From CAYYYP01 sp964475985 (GTDB lineage Bacteria; Bdellovibrionota; UBA1018; CAYHWW01), in contig CAYYYP010000005.1 of assembly GCA_964475985.1 (NCBI GenBank), positions 1 to 64,000 of the forward strand: a DNA stretch of 64,000 nucleotides, written 5' to 3'. Numbering within the stretch: the stretch's first letter is position 1; each line of letters begins with the position of its first letter. Below, piece by piece: positions 8,071 through 18,362 of this stretch. A program made the translations under genes and the position numbers. The notes under the pieces were generated by a model. That model was given only the letters and a program-made list of their open reading frames with translations. It had not been told where the DNA came from and made no database searches.

Positions 8071-10086
8071 ATGGAAACTAGAAATACATCTATCGTAAAC
8101 CATGAATTTTCTACCGAAGACCGCCTGCGGGAGCGTAAAAAAATGCTTCATTTGGCCCAGACACCGCCGATCCAAAAATTGGAAGTCGTGGGTTTTTCTA
8201 GCGCGCCCATAAGTCATCAGAATTTTTTGAAACACTTTGAAGAAAAAATCTGGCCCGTAATGAGTCAGCGGGACCACTTTATGACCAAGGCTAGCGCCCT
8301 TCACACCATGCTCGACCGTGCGCTGTACGACGATGAGGAAGAGAAAGAACGTTGGATGACCGAAAAAAATGAGGCGGAAAAAGAGCTGCAAAAACTCTCA
8401 ACCTCTCCCGTATGGCAGGCCGACGTCAAGAAGTGGGCGGGGCTAGCCCAAGAGGCTCTGCCCGGGACCAACAAAGACCAAATGAATTCTATTGACCTTA
8501 TTTCTTCCAACCTTGTCCTGTGGGCGAGAAGAACTTGGGAAGATATCGAGCTTGGTGAATTTACGGAGAAGGAACAACCTTGGCTTGAACGGTTAACTGA
8601 GATCTCAACGCTCATTTCGAATCTCTCCAATACTTCAGAGCTTGTGCCAAAGCTTGGGCCCACGGAAAAAGCCATCAACGATACGGTCCAAGGTTTTTTT
8701 GCGGGCGAGATTACCTTTGAAAAAGCCTGGCAAAAAATTGAGTCTTTACAACCCGAAGGAAGGACGGCCCATGGCCAAGATGTAGCCACCAAAGGCCGAG
8801 CCCTGCTTCAGGAGGCGGCGGTTTTGCGCACCAAACTTGCGCAAAGTAAGGGGTATCGTACTTGGGCGGCTTACGTGATGGCCCAACAGGCCAGGCATTA
8901 TGCGCCAGGCTATAAGACGGCAGAAGAAAAAATTTCATTTTTAAAAAGGCTTTTGCATGTCACCAAGAATCCGTACGAAAGATTTCTCAAGAAGCGAATC
9001 ACGGCGCTGCAGGCCCAAAAACAGGAGGGTACGGAGGAATTAAGTCTTGATACATTGCGCCGAAGCCAACTTTCACTTTTGCAATTGGAAGACGACACCA
9101 TAGTGCGAGATTATTTCCCACGCAGTAAAGTTGAAGGGGTATGGCAAAAAACCATGCTTGAATCAGGTTTTGAAAGCTGGGCACTCAATTGTATTTCGCT
9201 TGATTGTTTTCCCCGGGCAAAAAAATACACCCATGCCTATATGAATAATGTTTCAAGTCATGCGCCCAAAACTTTTTCGATTGATGCCAAAACCCTCGAT
9301 GTTAAAGCCCCCCCCGTTTCCAAGGAGCAGTGGCATGACGCGGCTATTTATATCGTGCAAAACTTCCGGGATGACGGCCCCGATGCCTGGACCACGGCTT
9401 GGCATGAAGGTGGACACGCCATGGACTACATTCATCAGGAGGATGTACTGGGATTTGGCGCAGCATATGGGTTTGTGGAAACCCATTCCATGACCATGGA
9501 ACGCTTTTTCCAGGACGAGGAGTTTTTGCTGGAAACGGCCAACGCAGGCATCACGGATGAATCCCGAAAACTTTCGCGCGAAAAAGCCCGGGAGTTCATC
9601 CGTAATTCCCGCATGAATTCGCTCGTGCAATTTAGGACGCAGGCGGCCTACGCACTCTATGACTTGCAGCTCTGGAACCAAGAATATACCGACGCGACTT
9701 CCTTTGTGGACACCGCAACCAGGATTTTTGGGGAGCTCATCTTAGATGCGAGTCTTGCCAAAGGGTTTGATATCAATGGAATCGATTGGCGCATGAGCAG
9801 TTTTGCCACGGGCCACTTTTATGAGGGTGGCGTGCGATATTTTGGTTACATCGTAGCCGATATGGCGGCGCAAATGACGGCCGAGTATATGTGGGATCAT
9901 TTTGAGAAAACCACGGGTCGAAGGACTTTGCTTTATCAACCTGGGATCGCACCGCTGCTGAAAGAGCGTTATTACCGCAACGGATTTTTGAAGGAATTCC
10001 CAAAACCCGTGGAGGAGCTCACACAAAAGACCTTTGATCCGGAAGCAATGGTGGCGGGGTTAGTGAAGGCCGTGGAAGCGCTTTGA
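8071..10086 (+). CDS. M3 family zinc metallopeptidase
   Basis: A 671-residue peptidase of the thimet oligopeptidase/oligoendopeptidase F fold. The zinc site is HEGGH (residues 445-449), with E470 in GFVETHSMTMERF placed 25 residues after the first histidine, as in the M3 family. The long helical N-terminal half matches the family's substrate-restricting dome. No signal peptide is seen, so it probably degrades short peptides in the cytosol. The C-terminus has the expected tyrosine-rich region (YEGGVRYFGYIVADMAAQ). It is divergent from the suf operon and stands alone. Confidence 0.88.
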   Translation: METRNTSIVNHEFSTEDRLRERKKMLHLAQTPPIQKLEVVGFSSAPISHQNFLKHFEEKIWPVMSQRDHFMTKASALHTMLDRALYDDEEEKERWMTEKNEAEKELQKLSTSPVWQADVKKWAGLAQEALPGTNKDQMNSIDLISSNLVLWARRTWEDIELGEFTEKEQPWLERLTEISTLISNLSNTSELVPKLGPTEKAINDTVQGFFAGEITFEKAWQKIESLQPEGRTAHGQDVATKGRALLQEAAVLRTKLAQSKGYRTWAAYVMAQQARHYAPGYKTAEEKISFLKRLLHVTKNPYERFLKKRITALQAQKQEGTEELSLDTLRRSQLSLLQLEDDTIVRDYFPRSKVEGVWQKTMLESGFESWALNCISLDCFPRAKKYTHAYMNNVSSHAPKTFSIDAKTLDVKAPPVSKEQWHDAAIYIVQNFRDDGPDAWTTAWHEGGHAMDYIHQEDVLGFGAAYGFVETHSMTMERFFQDEEFLLETANAGITDESRKLSREKAREFIRNSRMNSLVQFRTQAAYALYDLQLWNQEYTDATSFVDTATRIFGELILDASLAKGFDINGIDWRMSSFATGHFYEGGVRYFGYIVADMAAQMTAEYMWDHFEKTTGRRTLLYQPGIAPLLKERYYRNGFLKEFPKPVEELTQKTFDPEAMVAGLVKAVEAL

Positions 10087-10206
10087 GGTGAGGCGGCTTT
10101 GAGTGAACTTATGGCTCTAGAGCCTAGGGCTGTATGTTCGCCGGGATTCCCACGAATTTAGTGAGCATGAAGCGATCTCTAGTATGCTATATGCCCGACA
10201 TAATTT

Positions 10207-11619
10207 ATGGGTCTGAACCAAAAAAGCGCTTTAAGATATTTTTCCTTTTTTACCGCTTTCGTTGGATTAGGAGTGTTTGCACTGCCCACCAATGAAGCAC
10301 GTGCTGATTGGTGCCGGGACCAAGGGGTAGTCTGCGTAGCGGATCCTTTTGCATCGGACGGTTATGGAAACGTCACGGGACCCCTCGTGGTTCAGAATGC
10401 ATTGAATCGCATATCGACGTACTTGAACGACGTTTGTCTGGGCGGAGCCCAGCGCTTGCGTGAACAAAGGCGTAACCTTTGCGGAAATCAATTTATCTCG
10501 CATAGACTAGATCAGATTGAATTTATAAGTGACCGAGCCGTCAGGTCTCTCCGACTACCCCGCTCTGGGTTTCGCATCGTTCAAGATTGTTCCGTATTAA
10601 AACTCCAGGTTTCGATGCGCGCTTTAAATTCCCTCGCGGGTTTAAGTTTCTTTAGACAAACCATCGAAAGGACCGTTCCCGAAGTTGCGCCGCTTTCTCA
10701 GTCGCAACTTTCACTCGCCAGTGCGCAAGCACAAATCAGGTTTGCTAGACGAAGTCAGTTTCATCCAAGGGGGTCTAGGTATGAACCAGTAGTTTCGTGG
10801 GATTTGTATCCTGGGCCAGGCGGAAGAATTATTGCACGGCCAGGGCAAACTTTTTTAACGGTGCCGGCGGAATTTTTTCTCGCTTCCTCCCTGCCGCGCG
10901 ATCGAGATTTACCGAGAATTGCGGTAACTCAAAGGTGCTTGCTTGAGAGTAGAATCCAACCTCCACAAGTGGAACGGCCTGAAAACCTAGGGTTTCCGCC
11001 CCTCTCATCCAATATGCACTTTCCAAGCGAGCAAGTTAGGGAATGTGTCTATTCTGAATACCGCTACTTTTGGGAATATGCCGCCTATCAGTGGCGCGAA
11101 AGCGTTGCATACCATTTGGTTCAGACTAACCGTGCCCTCCTTGACTTTGCGATCGCAGATTTAAATCCGGGGTTCGCGAGTATCGCCCGTCCGCGCGCCC
11201 CGTTGCCGGCGGCAGAGCAAGCTCAGTGCATGCAAATCCTTGCCTCTCACCCAGAAATTCCATTGGAAATGAGATTCGATACCTTGCTCAAAGACCTTCG
11301 CGCGGAGGCGGAACGATTTATCAATCCAAGCACTCGAACGTACGACGTTGATCGGCTTCACCGCACCGGTTTCCGCGAGAGATTAGAAGAAGTTCGGAGA
11401 TGGTGTATTCATGGTGATCCTTGTTTCTGCAAAGAATCAAAAATGTTTTTATCAATCATAAACGTACTTAGGCCCTACGGAGAAGCGACGGTTAGGGAGT
11501 TTGAAAACGAGCTTAATTCCACCATTTCCGATTTGGGGCCCGCATTTCAAACCCAATGTCAGGCAGATTTAACCGATGTCTTTGGAAATATCTGGAACAG
11601 ACTTAGGACACCTCGTTAA
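10207..11619 (+). CDS. secreted cysteine-containing protein, unknown
   Basis: 470 residues. The N-terminus is a signal peptide (hydrophobic stretch YFSFFTAFVGLGVFALP, likely cleavage after EARA), so the product is exported. The mature part has many cysteines scattered singly (for example WCRDQGVVC near the start, CIHGDPCFC near the end) that could form disulfides in the periplasm. I recognise no domain. The ATG has no clear ribosome site, so the exact start is uncertain. It stands between the peptidase and the convergent kinase gene, without an operon partner. Confidence 0.6.
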   Translation: MGLNQKSALRYFSFFTAFVGLGVFALPTNEARADWCRDQGVVCVADPFASDGYGNVTGPLVVQNALNRISTYLNDVCLGGAQRLREQRRNLCGNQFISHRLDQIEFISDRAVRSLRLPRSGFRIVQDCSVLKLQVSMRALNSLAGLSFFRQTIERTVPEVAPLSQSQLSLASAQAQIRFARRSQFHPRGSRYEPVVSWDLYPGPGGRIIARPGQTFLTVPAEFFLASSLPRDRDLPRIAVTQRCLLESRIQPPQVERPENLGFPPLSSNMHFPSEQVRECVYSEYRYFWEYAAYQWRESVAYHLVQTNRALLDFAIADLNPGFASIARPRAPLPAAEQAQCMQILASHPEIPLEMRFDTLLKDLRAEAERFINPSTRTYDVDRLHRTGFRERLEEVRRWCIHGDPCFCKESKMFLSIINVLRPYGEATVREFENELNSTISDLGPAFQTQCQADLTDVFGNIWNRLRTPR

Positions 11620-11713
11620 TCGCTAATTTACGTTGTTTTTAGAAATAACTCCCCGGACAGACGAAAAAATTTGAGCGTCTCAAATCTCAGCTCCCTTGCG
11701 AGTTTACGGGAGA

Positions 11714-12262
11714 CTAAAATCCTCGCCCATAAACCTTCTTCCACGCCCCCATGCTCCGCACCCAGCGCGTTCTTTCCCTTAACCCAGGCCTCGCCAAAAT
11801 CCTTAGAAGCTCAGGCCGCATGCGCCGGTGAATGCGTATTATAGTCTTGTAAAGCCTAACCGTATGCTCCCAACTCAGTTCGGAACAGTCCTCTGGGAGC
11901 TCTGGTCTCGGTGAGAAAATATTCCTGACCTGGCGTTTGGTGAGCCACCAAAAGTTGCGCCACACGGGTAAGTCAATAAAAATAATTTGATCAGCGATTT
12001 GGAATCTTTGCTCTAAAATATCCAATGGTCCAAACCCATCGATGATCCATTTTGGCTCCGTATGAATTTTCTGTAGTGTCGCGATGGTTTCAGGATACGG
12101 CCGCATATTTAGACCAGGTAGAAACTGGAGCGTGTCCACATGAGTGAGCGGTAGCTCATAAATTTGCGCTAGCCTTCGTGCGAGCACGGTTTTGCCGGCC
12201 GCTACATTTCCAATTATAGCGATGCGTTGAGGTTGCATTACGCCTGGGGGATTTTGCTCCAT
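11714..12262 (-). CDS. small P-loop kinase, FlaR/adenylate-kinase-like
   Basis: 182 residues with a Walker A motif GNVAAGKT (18-25), followed by LPLTHVDTLQFLPG and later IIDGFG and IIFIDLPVWR. This is the pattern of the small P-loop NTPases annotated as topology modulation protein FlaR or AAA_18, related to shikimate and adenylate kinases. The substrate is unknown. The C-terminus is basic (RTRWVRSMGAWKKVYG). It follows the TPR gene by 4 bases, in an apparent leuS-TPR-kinase operon. An in-frame ATG at 12238 is an alternative start. Confidence 0.72.
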   Translation of the reverse strand: MEQNPPGVMQPQRIAIIGNVAAGKTVLARRLAQIYELPLTHVDTLQFLPGLNMRPYPETIATLQKIHTEPKWIIDGFGPLDILEQRFQIADQIIFIDLPVWRNFWWLTKRQVRNIFSPRPELPEDCSELSWEHTVRLYKTIIRIHRRMRPELLRILARPGLRERTRWVRSMGAWKKVYGRGF

Positions 12263-12266
12263 AAAA

Positions 12267-13349
12267 TTACTTTACGATATCATCAAAGCGTAAGCCCAAA
12301 GTGAGGTTCATCTTAAAATCATCACTCGACGCAGCATCGGATTGAATGGCCCGCCAAGCGCGCTGAAGCTCAGCGTTTTGGGGATCAAGGCTCATGGCTT
12401 GTTGAAGGGCTTGCCGGGAAGCTTCGCGGTTACCGGCCTTCCACTCCGCATAGGCTAAATACCGGTGGGCCGGGGCAGATCTGGGTTCAGCCTGAACTTG
12501 GGTCAGCGCGTCCTCCCGCGCAAGTTCTGGAGTAAAACCCCGGGTACGGATGGCGCGCTCAATTTCAACGAGCTCCGGATCCTCCGGGTTTATGGCCCGA
12601 GCGTCCGATAACTGAGGTAAAAAAGCTTCCCAGTAATCTGCATCACCTTTTTTCGTTTCGTCCGTAAGCCCTTGCATGGTTCCGGCAATGAGAATTGCTT
12701 TTCTTGCTCCATACACATGGGGGTCTACTTCAAGGATCCGTTTTGAGACTTCAACCAGTTCTGCCGTATCCGGGGTCTCACCAAACATTTTTGTGAACGC
12801 CATGAAAAGTTTATCCGTGAGCAGGCGAAGGTCCGTGATTTCTGAAAGTTTCTGATCGCGGTTATTCCATGAAGAAATACCAGCCCTTAAAAAATACATG
12901 GCCACCACGCATTCCGTGGATACCCGTTCAGAAGTTTCTGTCGTAGGGTTGCGACTTAAACATTTTTGATTGTAATCCTTCTGAACAAAAAGCAGCTCGG
13001 GCGGAATCTTTTTGCATTTCGCTGAATTAGGCAGTGTGGCAACGTTCCTACCGCCCTGGGTGGCATCGGAAATATAGGTCAAATCCAGGCGCTCGATCTC
13101 GGACCAAAAATCAAGGCATGCTTCATCCACCTCAAAGGTAGGGTTAGGCACTTTTACGACAAACCTTTCCCCTGCCTTTAAGCGCGGTGCTTTCAGCAAA
13201 GGTACAAGACTTGTATTTTTCGTTTCTCCGATCCTTCCCACCAAGGGCAAGGAAACTTCTTTTTTCAAAAGAAAAAGATAAGTCAGCACCAGGGAAATAA
13301 AAACCAAGGTGAAAACTAACGGGAGATAAAAAATTTTCCTGCGCGGCAT
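12267..13349 (-). CDS. membrane-anchored TPR protein
   Basis: About 360 residues. One N-terminal membrane segment (FYLPLVFTLVFISLVLTYLFLL) anchors it, with the rest outside the cytoplasm if the usual positive-inside rule holds. The C-terminal third contains TPR-like helices (APAHRYLAYAEWKAGNREAS, then LDPQNAELQRAW). Tetratricopeptide repeats mediate protein contacts; no partner is visible here. I choose the ATG at 13349 over the TTG one codon earlier. It lies 6 bases after the leuS stop, so it is probably cotranscribed with leuS and the kinase gene. Confidence 0.7.
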   Translation of the reverse strand: MPRRKIFYLPLVFTLVFISLVLTYLFLLKKEVSLPLVGRIGETKNTSLVPLLKAPRLKAGERFVVKVPNPTFEVDEACLDFWSEIERLDLTYISDATQGGRNVATLPNSAKCKKIPPELLFVQKDYNQKCLSRNPTTETSERVSTECVVAMYFLRAGISSWNNRDQKLSEITDLRLLTDKLFMAFTKMFGETPDTAELVEVSKRILEVDPHVYGARKAILIAGTMQGLTDETKKGDADYWEAFLPQLSDARAINPEDPELVEIERAIRTRGFTPELAREDALTQVQAEPRSAPAHRYLAYAEWKAGNREASRQALQQAMSLDPQNAELQRAWRAIQSDAASSDDFKMNLTLGLRFDDIVK

Positions 13350-13355
13350 CAAAGA

Positions 13356-15806
13356 TTACCCCACAACAAAGTTTAGTATGCGGTCCTGAACGTAAATCAC
13401 TTTGCGAATCGTTTTGCCTTCAAGGTATTTTGCAATTCCTTCGCTTGATTTCGCTTGGGCCTCTACGATTTCCTGTGAGGAACCAGGCTCCACCTCAACC
13501 GTTCCCCTAGTTTTTCCTAAAACCTGAACGGCGACGGTAACGATCTCATCCTTGGCAAGGGCAGCGTCGTATTCCGGCCAGGGCGCAAATGCTAGAGAGT
13601 CCTTCTCGCCTAACATCTGCCAAAGTTCTTCACCAAAATGTGGCGCAAACGGCGCCAACAACTGCGCAAATGGTTTTAGAATTTCTACGGACGTTTCCTG
13701 GGCTTTGGTGAGCTGATTCACAAAAATCATCATCTGGCTTATGGCGGTATTGAATCTTAACTGCTCAATATTCTCCGTCACTTTCCGGATCGTTTTATGA
13801 AAGAGCCTAAGCGTTTCAACGCTCGGAGTGCCGCTTGCGGCTTTCGCATCCCGCTCGGAATAAATTCTCCAGACGCGATTTAAAAATCTATGGACGCCAT
13901 CAATAGCGGAAGTGGACCAAGGTTTTTCCTTATCCAAGGGGCCCATGAACATTTCATACAATCGCAGGGAGTCCGTACCGAAGGCATCGATGACGGTATC
14001 GGGACTTACAACATTACCCCGGGATTTCGACATTTTTTCGCCATCTTCACCGAGGATCATTCCTTGATGAACTAACTTCTGAAAAGGTTCATCATGGCTT
14101 ACGAGGCCAATGTCGAATAAAAATTTCATCCAAAACCTTGAATAAAGCAGATGGCCCACGGCGTGCTCAGGGCCACCTAAATAAAGATCAACCGGCAACC
14201 AATATTTCTCGCGATCCTTGTCAAACGGCTGATCCACATTTCGTGGGTCAATGTATCTGAGGAAATACCAGCTTGATCCAGCACTGCCGGGCATGGTGTC
14301 CGTTTCCCGTTTGCTGGGGGCCCCAGTCTCGGGGTCCACGAAATCTACCCACTCCGTAACTGCCGCAAGCGGGCTCTCGCCCGTTCCGGTGGGTTCATAA
14401 CTTTCCACGGCGGGCAGCTCAACTGGTAAATATTTTAAATTTACGGTTTTTTTAGCGGCATTTCCCTTCTCATCGGTTGTGTGCAGCACCGGAATCGGCT
14501 CACCCCAATAACGCTGTCTAGAGAATAACCAATCCCTTAGTTTGTATTGCACTTGGGGTTCGCCAACACAGTTATCTTTAGCCCACGCGGAAATCTTTTT
14601 TTGTGCATCCTTTGGTGAAAGCCCCGTCGCAAAACTAGAGTTCACAAGTTTGGCCTGACTCAACTCGCCCTTATAACCAACGCTTAAGCCATCCGGGTTT
14701 TGAATCACGGACTTTATAGGCAGATCATAGGAAGTAGCAAAGGCTTCATCCCGCTCATCGTGGCCAGGCACGGCCATTACGGCCCCGGTGCCATAACCCA
14801 TAAGCACGTAATCGGAAATCCAAACAGGTACTTTCTCCTTAGTTTCGGGGTGCAGAACAAATGCTCCGGTAAAGACCCCCGTTTTATCTTTGGTTTGTTC
14901 TTGCCGAGAAATCTCTGATTTTTGGGCCGTTTGTTTTTGGTACTCTTCAACCGCTTTAGTTTGATCGGGTGTCGTGAGAACTTTGACCAGAGGATGTTCT
15001 GGCGCAAGAACCACAAAGGTGACGCCCCAAAGGGTATCGGGCCGCGTGGTGAAAACCTCAACGGTTTGTTCGGCAGATGCACGGGATCCGCTTGCGACCT
15101 TAAACTTCAGTAATAGTCCTTCTGATCTTCCGATCCAATTGCGCTGAGCGTCCTTCGTACTCTCTGGCCAATCCAGTTTATCCAGATCCTTAAGCAGTCG
15201 TTCCGCATAGGCCGTAATCTTAAGCATCCATTGTCGCATGGGCACGCGGTAAACGGGGTGGCCGCCTCGCTCGGACTTTCCGTCCACCACCTCTTCATTA
15301 GCAAGTACGGTTTTTAGGCCCGGGCACCAGTTCACCGGCACTTCCTTTTGGTAGGCTAGGCCTTTTTCGTAAAGCTTAGTGAATATAAACTGGGTCCATT
15401 TATAGTAGGAAGGATCGCAAGTCGAAATTTCCGCTGACCAATCGTAACTTAAGCCTAGGCGTTTTAATTGGGCCGTAAAATTTGCGATGGCCTTTTTTGT
15501 GGTGATAGCTGGGTGCACACCGGTTTGCAGCGCATACTGCTCAGCCGGAAGCCCAAAGGCGTCCCACCCCATGGGGTGAAGGACCTGGAAACCGCGGGTG
15601 CGTTTGTACCGAGCAAGAATATCGGAGGCTGTGTAGCCTTCAACGTGGCCCACATGAAGGCCTGAGCTACTGGGATAAGGAAACATATCCAATACATAAT
15701 ATTTGGGCTTAGCGCTGGGAGTTTTATCTACGGCAAAGGTTTGGTTTTTTTCCCAGTACTGCTGCCATTTTTGTTCGATGCTCGCAAAAGGATAGGAGGA
15801 ACTCAT
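13356..15806 (-). CDS. leuS: leucyl-tRNA synthetase
   Basis: About 816 residues, normal for bacterial LeuRS, the cytosolic class I enzyme that charges tRNA-Leu. The HIGH motif appears as HVGH (51-54), the KMSKS motif at 591-595, and the editing domain between them has VFTTRPDTLWGVTFVVLAPEHP. The C-terminal tRNA-binding domain is present. An upstream GTG at 15815 is in frame, but AGGTAGG lies ten bases before the ATG at 15806, which I prefer. The gene leads a short operon with the TPR and kinase genes. Confidence 0.97.
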   Translation of the reverse strand: MSSSYPFASIEQKWQQYWEKNQTFAVDKTPSAKPKYYVLDMFPYPSSSGLHVGHVEGYTASDILARYKRTRGFQVLHPMGWDAFGLPAEQYALQTGVHPAITTKKAIANFTAQLKRLGLSYDWSAEISTCDPSYYKWTQFIFTKLYEKGLAYQKEVPVNWCPGLKTVLANEEVVDGKSERGGHPVYRVPMRQWMLKITAYAERLLKDLDKLDWPESTKDAQRNWIGRSEGLLLKFKVASGSRASAEQTVEVFTTRPDTLWGVTFVVLAPEHPLVKVLTTPDQTKAVEEYQKQTAQKSEISRQEQTKDKTGVFTGAFVLHPETKEKVPVWISDYVLMGYGTGAVMAVPGHDERDEAFATSYDLPIKSVIQNPDGLSVGYKGELSQAKLVNSSFATGLSPKDAQKKISAWAKDNCVGEPQVQYKLRDWLFSRQRYWGEPIPVLHTTDEKGNAAKKTVNLKYLPVELPAVESYEPTGTGESPLAAVTEWVDFVDPETGAPSKRETDTMPGSAGSSWYFLRYIDPRNVDQPFDKDREKYWLPVDLYLGGPEHAVGHLLYSRFWMKFLFDIGLVSHDEPFQKLVHQGMILGEDGEKMSKSRGNVVSPDTVIDAFGTDSLRLYEMFMGPLDKEKPWSTSAIDGVHRFLNRVWRIYSERDAKAASGTPSVETLRLFHKTIRKVTENIEQLRFNTAISQMMIFVNQLTKAQETSVEILKPFAQLLAPFAPHFGEELWQMLGEKDSLAFAPWPEYDAALAKDEIVTVAVQVLGKTRGTVEVEPGSSQEIVEAQAKSSEGIAKYLEGKTIRKVIYVQDRILNFVVG

Positions 15807-15985
15807 AGGTTTCACACCTACCTGAGGAGCTTAGCCCCTGTAAAAATAAATCTATTTTGGGCGGCCTTCCGGAAGTTCCTGCCTAGGTTCATTTTTCTTC
15901 TTAAATTTACACGAGAAAAAGCCGCAATGGTTCATACCAAGCCATTTTTCATCAATTGATTTCGCTAAAAAGGAACTAAAAGTTT

Positions 15986-16366
15986 ATGCCCCCCGTGCAG
16001 TCGTTAAGCTTCTTTGAACTCTTCTTCCTGCTCATAGCCGGGCACGCGGTAGGTGATTTTGCCCTTCAAAATGAATGGGTCGCCGTGAATAAGAATCGCC
16101 ACGCCCGGGATAAATTCCCGTTAGAAAAGCAGGAAAAAATGCTGGTCATTTGGCCCCATATTCTTACGGCCCATGCGCTGCACCATGCATTTCTCATTTT
16201 TTTGATCACCCACAATGCAACGGTCTCCATCGCAGAGGCAGTGGTGCACTGGATTACGGATTTCGGTAAAAACGAAGACTGGTACGATTTTCATATCGAT
16301 CAGTACATCCACATCGGCATGAAGCTCGTGTGGGCTTACTTACTCAAAGCGGGGTTTTTCTCCTAA
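15986..16366 (+). CDS. DUF3307-type small membrane protein
   Basis: 126 residues. It begins with a membrane segment containing AGHAVGDFALQNEWVA, followed by a histidine-rich part (WPHILTAHALHHAFLIF) and ending HIGMKLVWAYLL. This pattern, with GD near the start and HxxxH in the next helix, resembles DUF3307 proteins, which are membrane proteins of unknown role. The upstream 170 bases (15816-15985), shared with the divergent leuS operon, contain no other gene I can see. Confidence 0.6.
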   Translation: MPPVQSLSFFELFFLLIAGHAVGDFALQNEWVAVNKNRHARDKFPLEKQEKMLVIWPHILTAHALHHAFLIFLITHNATVSIAEAVVHWITDFGKNEDWYDFHIDQYIHIGMKLVWAYLLKAGFFS

Positions 16367-16488
16367 TGGGTAGGCAGAGCAGATTCAACCCCGGCAAATT
16401 CTTCACCTTTCCTTTTTTGCTGCATCGCAACAAAATATACCTAAGAGAGGGACTGCACCTTTACGTTGCAATCAACCGCGCATTCCAT

Positions 16489-17661
16489 ATGATCCCCTTA
16501 CTTTTAAGTATTTTTCTATTCTCCACGTTAGCTCAGAGTGAATCGTTTCCAGGGCTTAACGAACCCACCCGGCCATTAGTTTGCAGACCCATCGCGGTTT
16601 CAAATCAGTCTCTTCCCGAGCTGTGCACGCCCGAATCCTTTCGCGAAGAATTGGTGAGCTACCTTAACCATGGTGAAATTTACTTTTTAAATGCCGTTCG
16701 TTTTCTTGATCGCGTAGAACTTGACCCCAACGTAGCCCAACCTGTGTTCCTCATCGGTAATGGAAAAAGTGTTTTGCGCATGAACCCCTATGTGCGCATC
16801 CGGGATGCCAAAGATTTACCGCAAACCCTCGCCCCAAGGCTTCGTCTCATTGAAGCGTCCAAGGAAATCAAAGCAGAGTTTGAACGGCTTAAAACAAAGA
16901 CTGAATTCACGCCGGTGAATTTAGAGATTAGCATGAAGGACTTTCTTGATTCTCCGTTCATCATGGAAAAGCGCGAGCATCATTTTGCCGATAAAATAGT
17001 TCCCGAAACTCCAAAGCCCATTCAGATGGCCCTAGCGTCCCAGCCTTATTCGCAAAGTATGATCATCCCGGCCAGTGACACCCAGGGTTTAGCGCAGTGC
17101 CGAACCACTTTGTCCCAACTCATCGATGCCAAGGAACGCCTTGAGAATAAAGTTTCGGCCATTAAAAAAGATTTGGTCACCGTGGAGACCGCCGCAGAAA
17201 AGGCTATCCGTCCCCTCCAAAGTGGCCTTGCTGAAGAAGAATTAAATCCCCGCGAGGCAGCCCAGAAATTAAATTCAAGGGAACTGGCCTCAAGCGAAGC
17301 AAACGATTGCCGCCGTTGCGGGGATGTCGTTCAGTTTTGTCAGAAGCAAGGCACGCTCCCCGTAGTTTCTCAGGTGAGCCTTGAGAATTGCCGTTTTGCC
17401 TTACGTTTCCCCACTTGTACCCAAAGCCTCCCGGCCTCCCTTAGGTTAAAAGTTGAAGGCTGCAAAGGGACACCACCGGTTACACTGCTAACGAAATACC
17501 GTTTTGAAGAGGTTCAGACCCGCAAACAGATCGCCATGCTGGCAAAAAAAATTAGAGATACCGACGCCCAGTGTACCCACTTAGTGCCGGACGCTGAGCT
17601 TGAGTCCTCCACCGACGAGGCTGAAACCACTCCCGTGGCCGAGCAAACCGAGCCTAATTAA
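16489..17661 (+). CDS. exported coiled-coil protein with CxxC, unknown
   Basis: About 390 residues from the ATG at 16489, which gives a clean signal peptide (MIPLLLSIFLFSTLAQS). The open frame extends upstream to 16330, but that part overlaps the preceding gene and has no export signal. No ribosome site is obvious. The middle has a predicted helical or coiled-coil stretch (TLSQLIDAKERLENKVSAIK), then a CRRC pair within NDCRRCGDVVQFC and several other cysteines. The end is acidic. I recognise no family. Confidence 0.5.
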   Translation: MIPLLLSIFLFSTLAQSESFPGLNEPTRPLVCRPIAVSNQSLPELCTPESFREELVSYLNHGEIYFLNAVRFLDRVELDPNVAQPVFLIGNGKSVLRMNPYVRIRDAKDLPQTLAPRLRLIEASKEIKAEFERLKTKTEFTPVNLEISMKDFLDSPFIMEKREHHFADKIVPETPKPIQMALASQPYSQSMIIPASDTQGLAQCRTTLSQLIDAKERLENKVSAIKKDLVTVETAAEKAIRPLQSGLAEEELNPREAAQKLNSRELASSEANDCRRCGDVVQFCQKQGTLPVVSQVSLENCRFALRFPTCTQSLPASLRLKVEGCKGTPPVTLLTKYRFEEVQTRKQIAMLAKKIRDTDAQCTHLVPDAELESSTDEAETTPVAEQTEPN

Positions 17662-17723
17662 GGCCTAGTGACCCAATCTTCTTGGTGACTAAAAAGCTGA
17701 TTTTGGTGTACGGTTCGCTTCAT

Positions 17724-18329
17724 ATGAAAACAGTAACCGAATTTCCCGGAGTCGTGCTTCGTCAGATTGATCAGAAAAAAAAGGATCTGCTTTCCAGCGG
17801 AACGACCGAGGAACAACTTCCTGAAGCCCTAACGGCCGCATTTAAAATTGAAGGCGATCGCCTCATGCACCTCATGCGTGCCCTCACTCAATCTGGAGAA
17901 CGCCTACCTCGCGTCAGTCGCGTACGAGTTTTCAGCATTGAAGATGAAACCAAAGCCCCCCAGGGCGCGCAAAAAGAAGGTGATCATTTCTATTTGATCG
18001 AACAAATCAATGCGCCCGAGAAAAAGCCAAGTCGTGATGACGACCGCAAAGGCGGACGCGATAAAAAAGGTGGAAAACGCTCAAAAGGACGTGATGGCGG
18101 CGGAAGAAGCGGCGAACGCAGTGGTGGCCCAGGCCAAGGTCCCGCTCGTGGCCCTAGCGCAGCAGGTCGGGAGCGTAGCGGCCCTCCAGGGCTCATCCCC
18201 ATGGTTACGGGAAATGCCCCAGCCCCATTGCCTAAACCTATAACCGCTTCCGCGCCCCAATCTTCATCAAATGATTCAGCCGAAGTTCAAAATCCAGCAG
18301 CTGCTGCTTCAGAAGAGAGCGCTTCCTAA
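17724..18329 (+). CDS. protein with Arg/Gly-rich disordered tail, unknown
   Basis: About 201 residues from the ATG at 17724; an ORF start at 17682 is also possible. The first 95 residues are ordinary and helical (TEFPGVVLRQIDQKKKDLL). The rest is low complexity: a basic Arg/Gly/Lys/Asp-rich region (DRKGGRDKKGGKRSKG) followed by a Pro/Ala/Ser-rich end. Such tails are disordered and can bind nucleic acid, but no function is assigned. It ends 33 bases before a strong bidirectional terminator. Confidence 0.5.
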   Translation: MKTVTEFPGVVLRQIDQKKKDLLSSGTTEEQLPEALTAAFKIEGDRLMHLMRALTQSGERLPRVSRVRVFSIEDETKAPQGAQKEGDHFYLIEQINAPEKKPSRDDDRKGGRDKKGGKRSKGRDGGGRSGERSGGPGQGPARGPSAAGRERSGPPGLIPMVTGNAPAPLPKPITASAPQSSSNDSAEVQNPAAAASEESAS

Positions 18330-18362
18330 ACTAGGGAAAAGTTTTCTAGCGCGGATTAAAAT

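Noticed and set aside
10113..10124. Perfect 12-base palindrome GGCTCTAGAGCC after the M3 peptidase gene
   Set aside because: It has no loop and no following T-run, and no second copy was noticed, so it is neither a convincing terminator nor an operator.
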